Shown here piece by piece: positions 5,913-13,711 of a stretch of DNA of 17,894 nucleotides. Within the stretch, counting starts at the first letter, position 1. Each line of letters opens with the position of its first letter. The notes under the pieces were generated by a model. It worked only from the letters and a program-made list of their open reading frames with translations, was not told the DNA's origin and did no database searches. The position numbers and the translations under genes are program-made. Source of the DNA: Clostridiales bacterium (GTDB lineage Bacteria > Bacillota > Clostridia > Lachnospirales > Lachnospiraceae); assembly GCA_019423795.1 (NCBI GenBank), contig JAHZAT010000022.1, forward strand, positions 1 through 17,894, in the 5' to 3' direction.

Positions 5913-8861
5913 TTATTTCAAATTGGTTTGTAACGTATGGATCAATTCCTCAATAACAATTGGTTTGGATAAAAATCCATCCATACCACATTCCAGTGCT
6001 TTCTTTCTATCTTCATCAAAAGCATTGGCAGTCATAGCAAGGATCGTAATTTCTGCCAGTGCTGGATCATCCAATGCACGGATCTGCTTTGCAGCCTCAT
6101 ATCCATTCATTACAGGCATCTGAATATCCATAAGTACAAGCTCATAATCGCCTGGTGCTGAATTCCTGATTTTCTCCACTGCCTCTGCTCCATTTTCTGC
6201 TGTATGAACCTGAAATCCATATTCATTAAGAATCGCAATCGCAATCTCACTGTTTAATTCATTATCTTCTACAAGCAGAATACTTCTGCCTCTGAAATCT
6301 GAACTTACTGCCGGAAGAATATCATCATTCGTCCTATCCTGCTTCTGACCGATCGCTGTCATCAAAGTATCTCTGATGTCTGACATGAATATAGGTTTCG
6401 CACAAAATGCATTGACTCCTGCTGCTCTTGCTTCCGCTTCGATCTCTGACCAGTCGTAAGCAGTCAGGATAATGATCGGTGTATCATCACCAAGACTACG
6501 GATCTGTCGGGTAACTTCAATACCATTCATATCTGGCAAGCGCCAATCGATGATATAGGCATGGAATGCATCACCCAGCTCTATAGACTGCCTTGCACGG
6601 AGAACCGCCTCCTTACCAGAAAGTGTCCATTCCGAACGCATTCCAACCTTTGCAAGCATCTTTGTCACGCTGTCACAGGTATTAAAATCATCATCTATCA
6701 CCAATGCCTTAAGACCTTCCAACGCTGCGATCTTCTCTACACGATGATGCTTAGACTGGATCCGCAACGGCAGTCGTACAATAAATTCCGTACCTTTGCC
6801 CTGTTCTGTCTGGATCTCAATATTTCCGCCCATCATATCCACGATATTCTTGGTAATGGCCATGCCCAGTCCTGTACCTTGAGTCCTGCTGACTGTAGAA
6901 CTTCTCTCCCGCTCAAAAGGAGAAAAAAGTTTCTGTACAAAATCCTCACTCATACCGATTCCGTTATCCTTTACCCGGATTTCATATAACTGACGCTCTC
7001 GCTGTGTTCCCGGATATTGTTTCAACCGAACAGAAATCATTCCGCCTGCAGGAGTAAACTTGATCGCATTGGACAAAAGATTCAGCAGTATCTGGTTTAG
7101 CCGTGTCTTATCGCAATACACATCCTCATTCGTAACATCCATGGCATCCATATAAAGTTCCAGCTGCTTCGCATGAATCTGTCCACTGATGATCGTCTTC
7201 AGATCATGAAGTACATCCGACAAACTAACCTCTGTCTCTTCCAGATGGATCTTGCCACTCTCAATACGACTCATATCCAATATATCATTGATAAGTGATA
7301 ACAGATGATTGCTGGACGAAAGGATCTTACCAAGATAATCTCTGACCCTTTTCTTGTTATCAATGTTGCTCACAGCCAATGTCGTAAACCCAATGATAGC
7401 GTTCATTGGTGTCCGAATATCGTGAGACATGTTGGAAAGGAAAGTACTCTTTGCCTGATTGGCATTCTCCGCAGCATGGACTGCATCAGAAAGTGCCTGA
7501 TTCATTTTCTTGTCAGCAGTACGATCCGACATAACCAGTATATATTTCTTATTCCCATTTACCTCACTACCCATTGCAACACTATGAAACCAGCGTCGTT
7601 CTCCTGTTTTCTGATGAACACACTCAAAATCCCATTCCTGCTGTTCATGAACCTGAATCTCCTTTAGATAATCCTTCTTCGAATCTTTCATATCCTCGGA
7701 ATGCAGTTCTCCTAAAATACAAATATCTTCCCGGATCTGTTCTATGGTAATTCCCAACAGTTTTTCCACATTTGGACTAACATAATCTGCCTGATATGTT
7801 TTTGCATCCAACATTAAGAATACGTCATCCACATTCATTGACAACTTTTGAAACATCTCATCCCTGTACAAGATCTCTGTGTCTTTTTTCTTCAATCTTA
7901 CACTGTTTTTTCGTAAAATAAATCCAATAAGAATGGCTGTAATACAAAGCACTACCGCCCCAACAAGAAGCATCGTACTAAGTTGCAATGTGTTCATACT
8001 GGCATTGACGATATCTGCCTGGACAAGTCCCAGAAATACCCAGTCCTGAATATCTGATTTTTCATAAACAAGATAGTAATCCTTTCCATCCAGATTTAGT
8101 AACATCGCACCTGTATGTCCCTCTTTAAATTTCTTCGAAATTTCAAGGATCTCTTTTTCGGAGATATCTGTATGTTCTCTCAGAATGCCAAAAAAGTTAT
8201 ATACATTTCCCCATGACTCCAAAGAATGATCGATCACAACACGACCATCTGGATGAAGAACATAACTCTTTGCTTTTCCATTAAACGCAGAGATATCGAG
8301 TACATTTACTATATCAGCGTTTTCATAGGCAATAGCAATTGCATCATATTTAAATCCCTGATAACTTCCATGAGCCTTCGGGCTGGCAAAAACAAGCATC
8401 TGGGATTTTCCGGGAACTGCTGCATTGGTTATGATATCATTGCCTTTTTGAATCTCATCTTCAATATTTTCCTGTAATCCAAGATACCCTGTTTCACCTG
8501 TTGTCATCTTATAGTTACCGTCAGCTGATAGAAAATAAAAATATAAAAATCCCGCATCTTTCTGCGCTTTATCTATATAATCACGAATTTTGCTTTCACT
8601 TGGAGCATCCTGCAGATACTCACTCCACATATGAAGATACATCAGATTCTTATGTGTCAGTTCACCTAACATATTATCCGACTGATGGAAAACTTCGGTC
8701 AGATGAGAAACGCTTTCCTCATAGACAGTTTTCGATACAAACTCAAAATATTGAGAAACAGCCATAATGATTCCAAAAAAGAACGCAAGAAAGGCAATGA
8801 TCCTGAATCGTTTTCTCATGATAGGTTTCTCTTTGTTCATATTATGATTCTTAACATCCAT
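5913..8861 (-). CDS. HK-A: hybrid histidine kinase with Cache, PAS and two receiver domains
   Basis: The open frame runs 985 codons from a GTG at 8870, but the ATG at codon 4 (8861) has GAGGTGA five bases before it, so I start there (982 aa). Residues below count from the GTG. Membrane segments at about 22-42 and 296-319 enclose a 250-residue extracellular double-Cache-like sensor. Then come a PAS domain (about 340-452), the dimerisation domain with MSHDIRTPMNAI (His483), the ATPase domain (N-box NLLSNAIKF with Asn601, DNGIGM, GTGLGMAITK), receiver 1 (715-842, Asp775, Lys825) and receiver 2 (860-985, Asp915, Lys969). Both receivers look functional. There is no HPt or DNA-binding domain, so the output partner is elsewhere. 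The gene directly follows SBP-A, probably its sensory partner, and is the last of the six-gene operon. No clear terminator follows before the MITE-like element. Confidence 0.95.
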   Translation of the reverse strand: MDVKNHNMNKEKPIMRKRFRIIAFLAFFFGIIMAVSQYFEFVSKTVYEESVSHLTEVFHQSDNMLGELTHKNLMYLHMWSEYLQDAPSESKIRDYIDKAQKDAGFLYFYFLSADGNYKMTTGETGYLGLQENIEDEIQKGNDIITNAAVPGKSQMLVFASPKAHGSYQGFKYDAIAIAYENADIVNVLDISAFNGKAKSYVLHPDGRVVIDHSLESWGNVYNFFGILREHTDISEKEILEISKKFKEGHTGAMLLNLDGKDYYLVYEKSDIQDWVFLGLVQADIVNASMNTLQLSTMLLVGAVVLCITAILIGFILRKNSVRLKKKDTEILYRDEMFQKLSMNVDDVFLMLDAKTYQADYVSPNVEKLLGITIEQIREDICILGELHSEDMKDSKKDYLKEIQVHEQQEWDFECVHQKTGERRWFHSVAMGSEVNGNKKYILVMSDRTADKKMNQALSDAVHAAENANQAKSTFLSNMSHDIRTPMNAIIGFTTLAVSNIDNKKRVRDYLGKILSSSNHLLSLINDILDMSRIESGKIHLEETEVSLSDVLHDLKTIISGQIHAKQLELYMDAMDVTNEDVYCDKTRLNQILLNLLSNAIKFTPAGGMISVRLKQYPGTQRERQLYEIRVKDNGIGMSEDFVQKLFSPFERERSSTVSRTQGTGLGMAITKNIVDMMGGNIEIQTEQGKGTEFIVRLPLRIQSKHHRVEKIAALEGLKALVIDDDFNTCDSVTKMLAKVGMRSEWTLSGKEAVLRARQSIELGDAFHAYIIDWRLPDMNGIEVTRQIRSLGDDTPIIILTAYDWSEIEAEARAAGVNAFCAKPIFMSDIRDTLMTAIGQKQDRTNDDILPAVSSDFRGRSILLVEDNELNSEIAIAILNEYGFQVHTAENGAEAVEKIRNSAPGDYELVLMDIQMPVMNGYEAAKQIRALDDPALAEITILAMTANAFDEDRKKALECGMDGFLSKPIVIEELIHTLQTNLK

Positions 8862-8873
8862 TCTTCTCACCTC
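8862..8873 (-). promoter_or_regulatory. Ribosome binding site deciding the HK-A start
   Basis: GAGGTGA (minus strand, 8873-8867) overlaps the SBP-A stop codon and stands five bases before the ATG at 8861. It favours this ATG over the GTG at 8870, which has no comparable site. Confidence 0.7.
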
Positions 8874-10717
8874 AAAGTCATATAGTCTTCAGGCTTCGCG
8901 AGAACGGCATCACCCTTCAAAACATATTTTGTCCAAGTATCTTTCACCGAAATATCTTCTCCATCAAATACAATGTTTTTATCCGTTGGATATGCTTCCA
9001 TATGTTGTGGTATCGCAAGACAGGTTACAGTAAAGGTATCCTCATCCTGAACTGGTTTTTCATTCTTTGTAACTTTACTTAATGTATAACCATCCTCCGT
9101 TTCCTTGATCTCTACAGAAATACCACTGACCACAGGCAGAGAGCCACGGTTAAATGGATTGAAACCTCCCTGATAACCTTCTACAAAATTTCTGACCGTC
9201 TTTTTCAGCTCAGCCCCACTCATCTTCCGTTTGTAAGCTGAAAGATCATTTGGCATGATCATATTGCCAGCCATTTTTTCCGTATATCCTGCCTTCCGTA
9301 CACTTCCTGTAAAGCTGTTTCCTGTTGCGATCAGCACATCCGTACCGTAGACGCCACGCAAAGTATTTGCCATAACAGAATACGCTTCATTCCCCCCGCT
9401 GGTATGAAAATGATTGGAATAAGCTTTCTTTGAATCGAGCACGATCTTCTCAGAATCAGATTTCTTCTTCAGAAGCTTTGTATTAAATGACTGGTAAGCC
9501 TGTTTAGCATCGTATTTTCCTGAAATCATCTTAGAGACTACATCTTGGGATACGTTGAAAAAGTCATTGGATGCGATTCGAATATACATATGATTTTCTT
9601 CGATCACAGGTCTGACATCTTTGAGATATTCTGTGAGATGTGTATCTACATCCTGACTATAACTTAATATATCCTGACCATCATAAACGATCCGATTCTG
9701 TGCATCCTCTGACAGCATTACATTCAACACTTTTATTGCTTTCTGCCGGCGTGTTTCATCCTTTGTCAGGTTACGGTTCAGCGCCACCTGAAAATATGGT
9801 GTCGTCATCAGCCATTTTTCGCCGTTTTGTTGAAAGAATGGAAGAAATGTTGTATCAATGCCCTGATCCTGAAATATTTTTACACCAGAAGAACTGCCAA
9901 AGTACATAGCAAGCTTACCACTTTTATACATCTCCATCACATTATCATAATCCATATTCAGATCATCTTTGTTCAACCCTGTATCCTGAATGAATTGCTC
10001 CATACGTTCAAAAGCCTCCGGCCAGACTTTACTGTCTAGACCTTCTCTCTTTGTATTATCTGGGTCACTATAGGCAGTCCGCCATTTACGTCCAGCCGCT
10101 GTAGACAACTCTGATGCAGATAGTCCCTGCAATGTTTCCATGCAAGTATAATCATAAAAATAATCTGCCGTAAATCCACGGATCCCCACTTTTTTGAATG
10201 CCTGACAGGCAGAAACAAAACTTTTGTAATCTGTTGGCAGAGGAATATGATACTTTTTAAAAAGGTCTTTGTTAACTACAAACCCATGTGCATCCGCACA
10301 CACTGGAAGCCAGTTTACACTGCCATCCTGATTCATAAAATTGTTGAGGTATGTATTATAGACAGCACCTGCTTCATTGGTTGTGGAAAGATCCATCAGG
10401 CTGTCTTTCAGAGGGTTTGCATCATGTAGTGAAAAACGACAGCAAGTTATGATATCCGGCAATCCGCCATTTTCCTTAAGAAACCGATAGAAATCCAGAT
10501 CATTGTTGCCCACTACAAATTCAATATTAATATCTGGAAGCTGTTTCTGAATGTATGGGGCATATTTTTCATATAGATTTGTGCTCCATAAATATACAGT
10601 GATCGTATCTTTCTCTTCATTTTTCGCGCTCTTTCTATCACATCCTGACATAAGTGATATGACTGTCACCATCACCAAAAGTATAGAGAGAACTCTATTC
10701 CATTTTCTCTTTTTCAT
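8867..10717 (-). CDS. SBP-A: lipoprotein solute-binding protein with 5'-nucleotidase C-terminal-like domain
   Basis: A 616-aa predicted extracellular lipoprotein. A charged N-terminus and hydrophobic stretch end in the lipobox LMSGC (acylated Cys26). Residues about 36-420 form a family-1 type SBP fold: TVYLWSTNLYEKY near the start, GLPDIITC (85-92), WLPVCADAHGFVVNKDLF (136-153) and the hinge region TTPYFQVALNRN. Such domains usually bind sugars or oligosaccharides. Residues about 435-616 resemble the 5'-nucleotidase C-terminal domain: ATGNSFTG (464-471), MSGAELKKTV (499-508), LPVVSGISVEI (527-537) and DTFTVTCLAIP (560-570). The metallophosphatase half is absent, so hydrolysis is not expected. 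The start overlaps the stop of HK-B by one base (TAATG) with GAGGAGG upstream. It lies directly before HK-A and no ABC permease is near, which suggests ligand presentation to the kinase. The SBP call is firm; the C-terminal assignment is moderate. Confidence 0.9.
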   Translation of the reverse strand: MKKRKWNRVLSILLVMVTVISLMSGCDRKSAKNEEKDTITVYLWSTNLYEKYAPYIQKQLPDINIEFVVGNNDLDFYRFLKENGGLPDIITCCRFSLHDANPLKDSLMDLSTTNEAGAVYNTYLNNFMNQDGSVNWLPVCADAHGFVVNKDLFKKYHIPLPTDYKSFVSACQAFKKVGIRGFTADYFYDYTCMETLQGLSASELSTAAGRKWRTAYSDPDNTKREGLDSKVWPEAFERMEQFIQDTGLNKDDLNMDYDNVMEMYKSGKLAMYFGSSSGVKIFQDQGIDTTFLPFFQQNGEKWLMTTPYFQVALNRNLTKDETRRQKAIKVLNVMLSEDAQNRIVYDGQDILSYSQDVDTHLTEYLKDVRPVIEENHMYIRIASNDFFNVSQDVVSKMISGKYDAKQAYQSFNTKLLKKKSDSEKIVLDSKKAYSNHFHTSGGNEAYSVMANTLRGVYGTDVLIATGNSFTGSVRKAGYTEKMAGNMIMPNDLSAYKRKMSGAELKKTVRNFVEGYQGGFNPFNRGSLPVVSGISVEIKETEDGYTLSKVTKNEKPVQDEDTFTVTCLAIPQHMEAYPTDKNIVFDGEDISVKDTWTKYVLKGDAVLAKPEDYMTLR

Positions 10718-12891
10718 TATGAATCCTCCTCTTTATTTTCCACGAATTCACTGATCACTTTTACTAATAATTTTGCATCTATAGGTTTCGCGATATGTTC
10801 ATTCATTCCCGATTCTTTTGACTTTAATCTATCCTCGGTGAACGCATTTGCCGTCATTGCTATGATCGGAACCGTTTTTGCATCATCTCTGTCCAGTGCA
10901 CGGATCATCTTTGCTGCTTCATAACCATTCTTGATCGGCATCATTATATCCATCAGAATGACATCAAATTCATCTGGTCTGCTTTTTTTGAATATCTCAA
11001 CAGCTTCTTGGCCATTCCATGCCTTCGTCACAGATGCACCTTCATTCTGAATCACAAATTCTGCGATTTCCATATTCAGCTCATTATCTTCCACCAGAAG
11101 GATCTTCAGATCTTTTATAGATTTTTCTGATATAGCTTCCTGTTCTTCACGTTGATCAGCATCCTGATCTATTTTAAATGGAATCCTGATCACAAAGGTC
11201 GTTCCTTTTTCTTTCTCACTTTCAAACGTGATCGTTCCTCCCATTTTTTCGATCAGTTTTTTCGTGATCGGCATTCCAAGCCCTGTTCCGGAAAATTTTG
11301 TACGGCTTCCAGTATGCTCCTGTGCAAACGGTTCAAAAAGGCGTTTCTGGAAATCCTTTGTCATACCAATTCCTGTATCTCGGCAGATAAATTCAATCGT
11401 CACTCTTCCCTCCTGCTCCGATGTAAATTCCTGGTAGCTGATGTAGATATATCCGTTTTCTTTATTATATTTTACCGCATTTGACAAAATATTCATCATG
11501 ATCCTTTTTACATATCCTGGACTCCCGATCAGATTCCAGTGTGTGATTTCTTCTTTCTCCCACACGATCCGAATATTTTCTTCTGCAGCTATCTGTTCGA
11601 TCACAACAAAGATTTCCTTGGAAATATTGCTTAGATTAAATGGAATTTCTTCCAGAACTACTTCGTCCGATTCCAGCTTACTCATATCCAAAACTTCATT
11701 GATCAATTCCAGTAACAGATGAGATGTTTCTTTGATCTTTGCCCTGCATTCTGTCTGTTTTTCCATATCATCTGCATAATGCTCCGCCACATCGATCATA
11801 CCGCATATTCCATTGATCGGTGTCCGGATATCATGACTCATCCTCTGGAGAAACTCAGTTTTCGCCTCGTTCGCTGCCTCTGCTTTTTTTGCCGATTTCA
11901 GAAGTTCTGCTTTATATTTCTCATCTTTTTCCTGTTCCTGTTTCTGATGTGCCAGATTGGTTATATATATCCAGGACCATGAAAAACTAAGAATGATAAG
12001 ATAAAGGAATACAACACCTGTTACACTGAGTGGCAGATTACTGAATACCTCTTTATCTGGTAAATACATGTAGATATAATAATCCCTTTGTTTCAGCATG
12101 ATACCATAGCATCCAGTTCCTTTATTCTTCAGATGAAAGATATGCCGACTATCTGTATGCTTCTTCATTTTCTGAATAATCTCATTGTCTGCGACATCCT
12201 GTGCCAATAATTTCTCATCGTTACTGGCAATAATCTTCCCTTTGTCTGCAACGATGATCGTCCCGTCTTTCTCAGTATTGTACCCCTTTAAAAGACTCTG
12301 GATCGTTAAAGTATAATTTCTGATAAATCTCGGAGCTGTGTAATAGTAAACTGCAACGATCCCTGGGGCATCTTTTCTGGCGCAGGCTGCGATATCGATA
12401 CATGATCCATCTCCTCTGACAATCCGTTCTGAATAAGATCTTTCTTTATATCCTGTGTAATCCATAATGATATCTTTTTGCAGATAATCAATCATCTCAT
12501 CCATCAAACCTTCATCCATACTGTATTCACAGACTTTCTTTCCTTCTTCATCCAATACAAGAATACCATCCACCCAGAGTGACTGCAGATTCTCTTTCAG
12601 AAGCTTTCGGTCTAACTGCTTTCTATTCTTTACTTCCATATCAATATTTGTACTCATCTGTCTGGCACTTTCGATCGCACGAAGGAGACTTTTTGATTCT
12701 GAAGATTCATTATAATGAGTATAGGTTGAGCACTGTACTTTGACATAGTTTACAATCTCCACCATTCTTTTCTCAGCTTCGTTTTTTTCCGTATGAAAAA
12801 AACAAAAAATTGCAGTGACAAACATACAGATGCCAAGCAAACTAGCAACTATCCAGAATCGTTTTGCTTTTTCTCTTCCATTAATATCCAA
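10717..12891 (-). CDS. HK-B: hybrid histidine kinase with Cache sensor and one receiver domain
   Basis: The frame is open from an ATG at 12924 (735 codons), which has no ribosome binding site. A TTG at codon 12 (12891) has GGAGGTGG six bases before it, so I prefer a 724-aa product; residues below count from the ATG. Membrane segments at about 23-43 and 299-322 enclose a Cache-like sensor that begins with YVKVQCSTY (60-68). A coiled linker leads to the dimerisation domain, MSHDIRTPINGI (His364), and the ATPase domain (NILSNAVKY with Asn482, RDTGIGM, GTGLGMPITK). A C-terminal receiver (605-728) has DN at 613-614, Asp659 and Lys713. PAS, HPt and output domains are absent. It follows SBP-B with an 11-nt overlap and ends one base into SBP-A, so it is translationally coupled on both sides. 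Its likely input is SBP-B; its phosphoryl acceptor is unknown. Confidence 0.94.
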   Translation of the reverse strand: MDINGREKAKRFWIVASLLGICMFVTAIFCFFHTEKNEAEKRMVEIVNYVKVQCSTYTHYNESSESKSLLRAIESARQMSTNIDMEVKNRKQLDRKLLKENLQSLWVDGILVLDEEGKKVCEYSMDEGLMDEMIDYLQKDIIMDYTGYKERSYSERIVRGDGSCIDIAACARKDAPGIVAVYYYTAPRFIRNYTLTIQSLLKGYNTEKDGTIIVADKGKIIASNDEKLLAQDVADNEIIQKMKKHTDSRHIFHLKNKGTGCYGIMLKQRDYYIYMYLPDKEVFSNLPLSVTGVVFLYLIILSFSWSWIYITNLAHQKQEQEKDEKYKAELLKSAKKAEAANEAKTEFLQRMSHDIRTPINGICGMIDVAEHYADDMEKQTECRAKIKETSHLLLELINEVLDMSKLESDEVVLEEIPFNLSNISKEIFVVIEQIAAEENIRIVWEKEEITHWNLIGSPGYVKRIMMNILSNAVKYNKENGYIYISYQEFTSEQEGRVTIEFICRDTGIGMTKDFQKRLFEPFAQEHTGSRTKFSGTGLGMPITKKLIEKMGGTITFESEKEKGTTFVIRIPFKIDQDADQREEQEAISEKSIKDLKILLVEDNELNMEIAEFVIQNEGASVTKAWNGQEAVEIFKKSRPDEFDVILMDIMMPIKNGYEAAKMIRALDRDDAKTVPIIAMTANAFTEDRLKSKESGMNEHIAKPIDAKLLVKVISEFVENKEEDS

Positions 12892-13696
12892 GATTATCCA
12901 CCTCCAAATATTTCTCTGGATCATCCATATATTTTTTTATAATCTTCAGGGAGGTACCATCCTTGTGCATTTCTTCCAGCTTCTGGTTCATCTGCTCGCA
13001 GATCCCTCTGTCATCATTCTTTGCAAAAGCAGCTCCTATCCCGACGACCATCAATGGTTCCTTCAGAATGCGGAAGCTTGTATCATAATCTTTCATATAC
13101 TGGATGATGGATTCCTCATGCACAGCCACAGCATCCACATACCCTTTTGCCAGAAATGTATAGATCAATTCCCTGTGTCCAAGACTGATCAGATTGCCAA
13201 GTTTTGGAATTCTCTTATCTGTCCGCTTCAGAAAGATACCTTCCGGTTTGGTTGTAGACTGGACTGCAAGATTCTTTCCTTTCAGATCACTCAGTTTATG
13301 AATGTCACTGTTCTCATTTACAGCAACCACCTGACGGCTTGCTATGTATGGTCCGGCCCAACGATAATCGTTAAGTCGTCCTTCCATTGAAAAACATCCC
13401 ATGATACAATCAATTTTTCCACTTTCTACCAGCTCTTTTTTCTTTTCCCAATTGATCTGAACAATCTCCGTCTTATACCCCATCCTTCTAAATGCTTCCG
13501 TTGCCAGTTCAACATCTATACCTGTCGGGATACCATCCTCATTCAGGAAATTATAAGGCGGATAATTGTCACTTCCAATTTTTATAACAGGTTTTTTTGT
13601 TGTGTCAGACACTTTATCTGCCTTATCACATCCTGCCAAAGTTGCCATTAATATAGAAAATATCAATACAACAGTAAAAATTTTTCTTTTTTTCAT
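12881..13696 (-). CDS. SBP-B: family-3 (amino-acid type) solute-binding lipoprotein
   Basis: A 271-aa predicted lipoprotein: charged start, hydrophobic segment, lipobox LAGC with Cys23. The mature part is a standard family-3 SBP of normal length, with KIGSDNYPPYNFLNEDG near 39-55, GIDVELATEAFRRMGYK (59-75), DCIMGCFSMEGRL (95-107, replacing the usual A..MTIT..R) and the lobe-2 start LKGKNLAVQSTT. Relatives bind polar amino acids or similar small ligands, and the family also serves as the sensor part of BvgS-type kinases. Here it is a separate protein with no permease or ATPase nearby and sits directly before HK-B. That supports a sensory role in place of uptake. The ligand is unknown. It begins 15 nt after HK-C with a modest GAGGTT site. 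It lacks the nucleotidase-like tail of SBP-A and SBP-C. Confidence 0.93.
   Translation of the reverse strand: MKKRKIFTVVLIFSILMATLAGCDKADKVSDTTKKPVIKIGSDNYPPYNFLNEDGIPTGIDVELATEAFRRMGYKTEIVQINWEKKKELVESGKIDCIMGCFSMEGRLNDYRWAGPYIASRQVVAVNENSDIHKLSDLKGKNLAVQSTTKPEGIFLKRTDKRIPKLGNLISLGHRELIYTFLAKGYVDAVAVHEESIIQYMKDYDTSFRILKEPLMVVGIGAAFAKNDDRGICEQMNQKLEEMHKDGTSLKIIKKYMDDPEKYLEVDNLGY
12892..12905 (-). promoter_or_regulatory. Ribosome binding site favouring the TTG start of HK-B
   Basis: GGAGGTGG (minus strand, 12905-12898) lies inside the SBP-B coding end, six bases before TTG at 12891. The upstream ATG at 12924 is preceded only by A/T-rich sequence. Confidence 0.6.
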
Positions 13697-13711
13697 CTTA
13701 TAACCTCATTT

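Noticed and set aside
12815..13390. A 191-codon plus-strand open frame
   Set aside because: It is antisense to the SBP-B and HK-B junction, which both have clear family motifs. The translation has no recognisable features.
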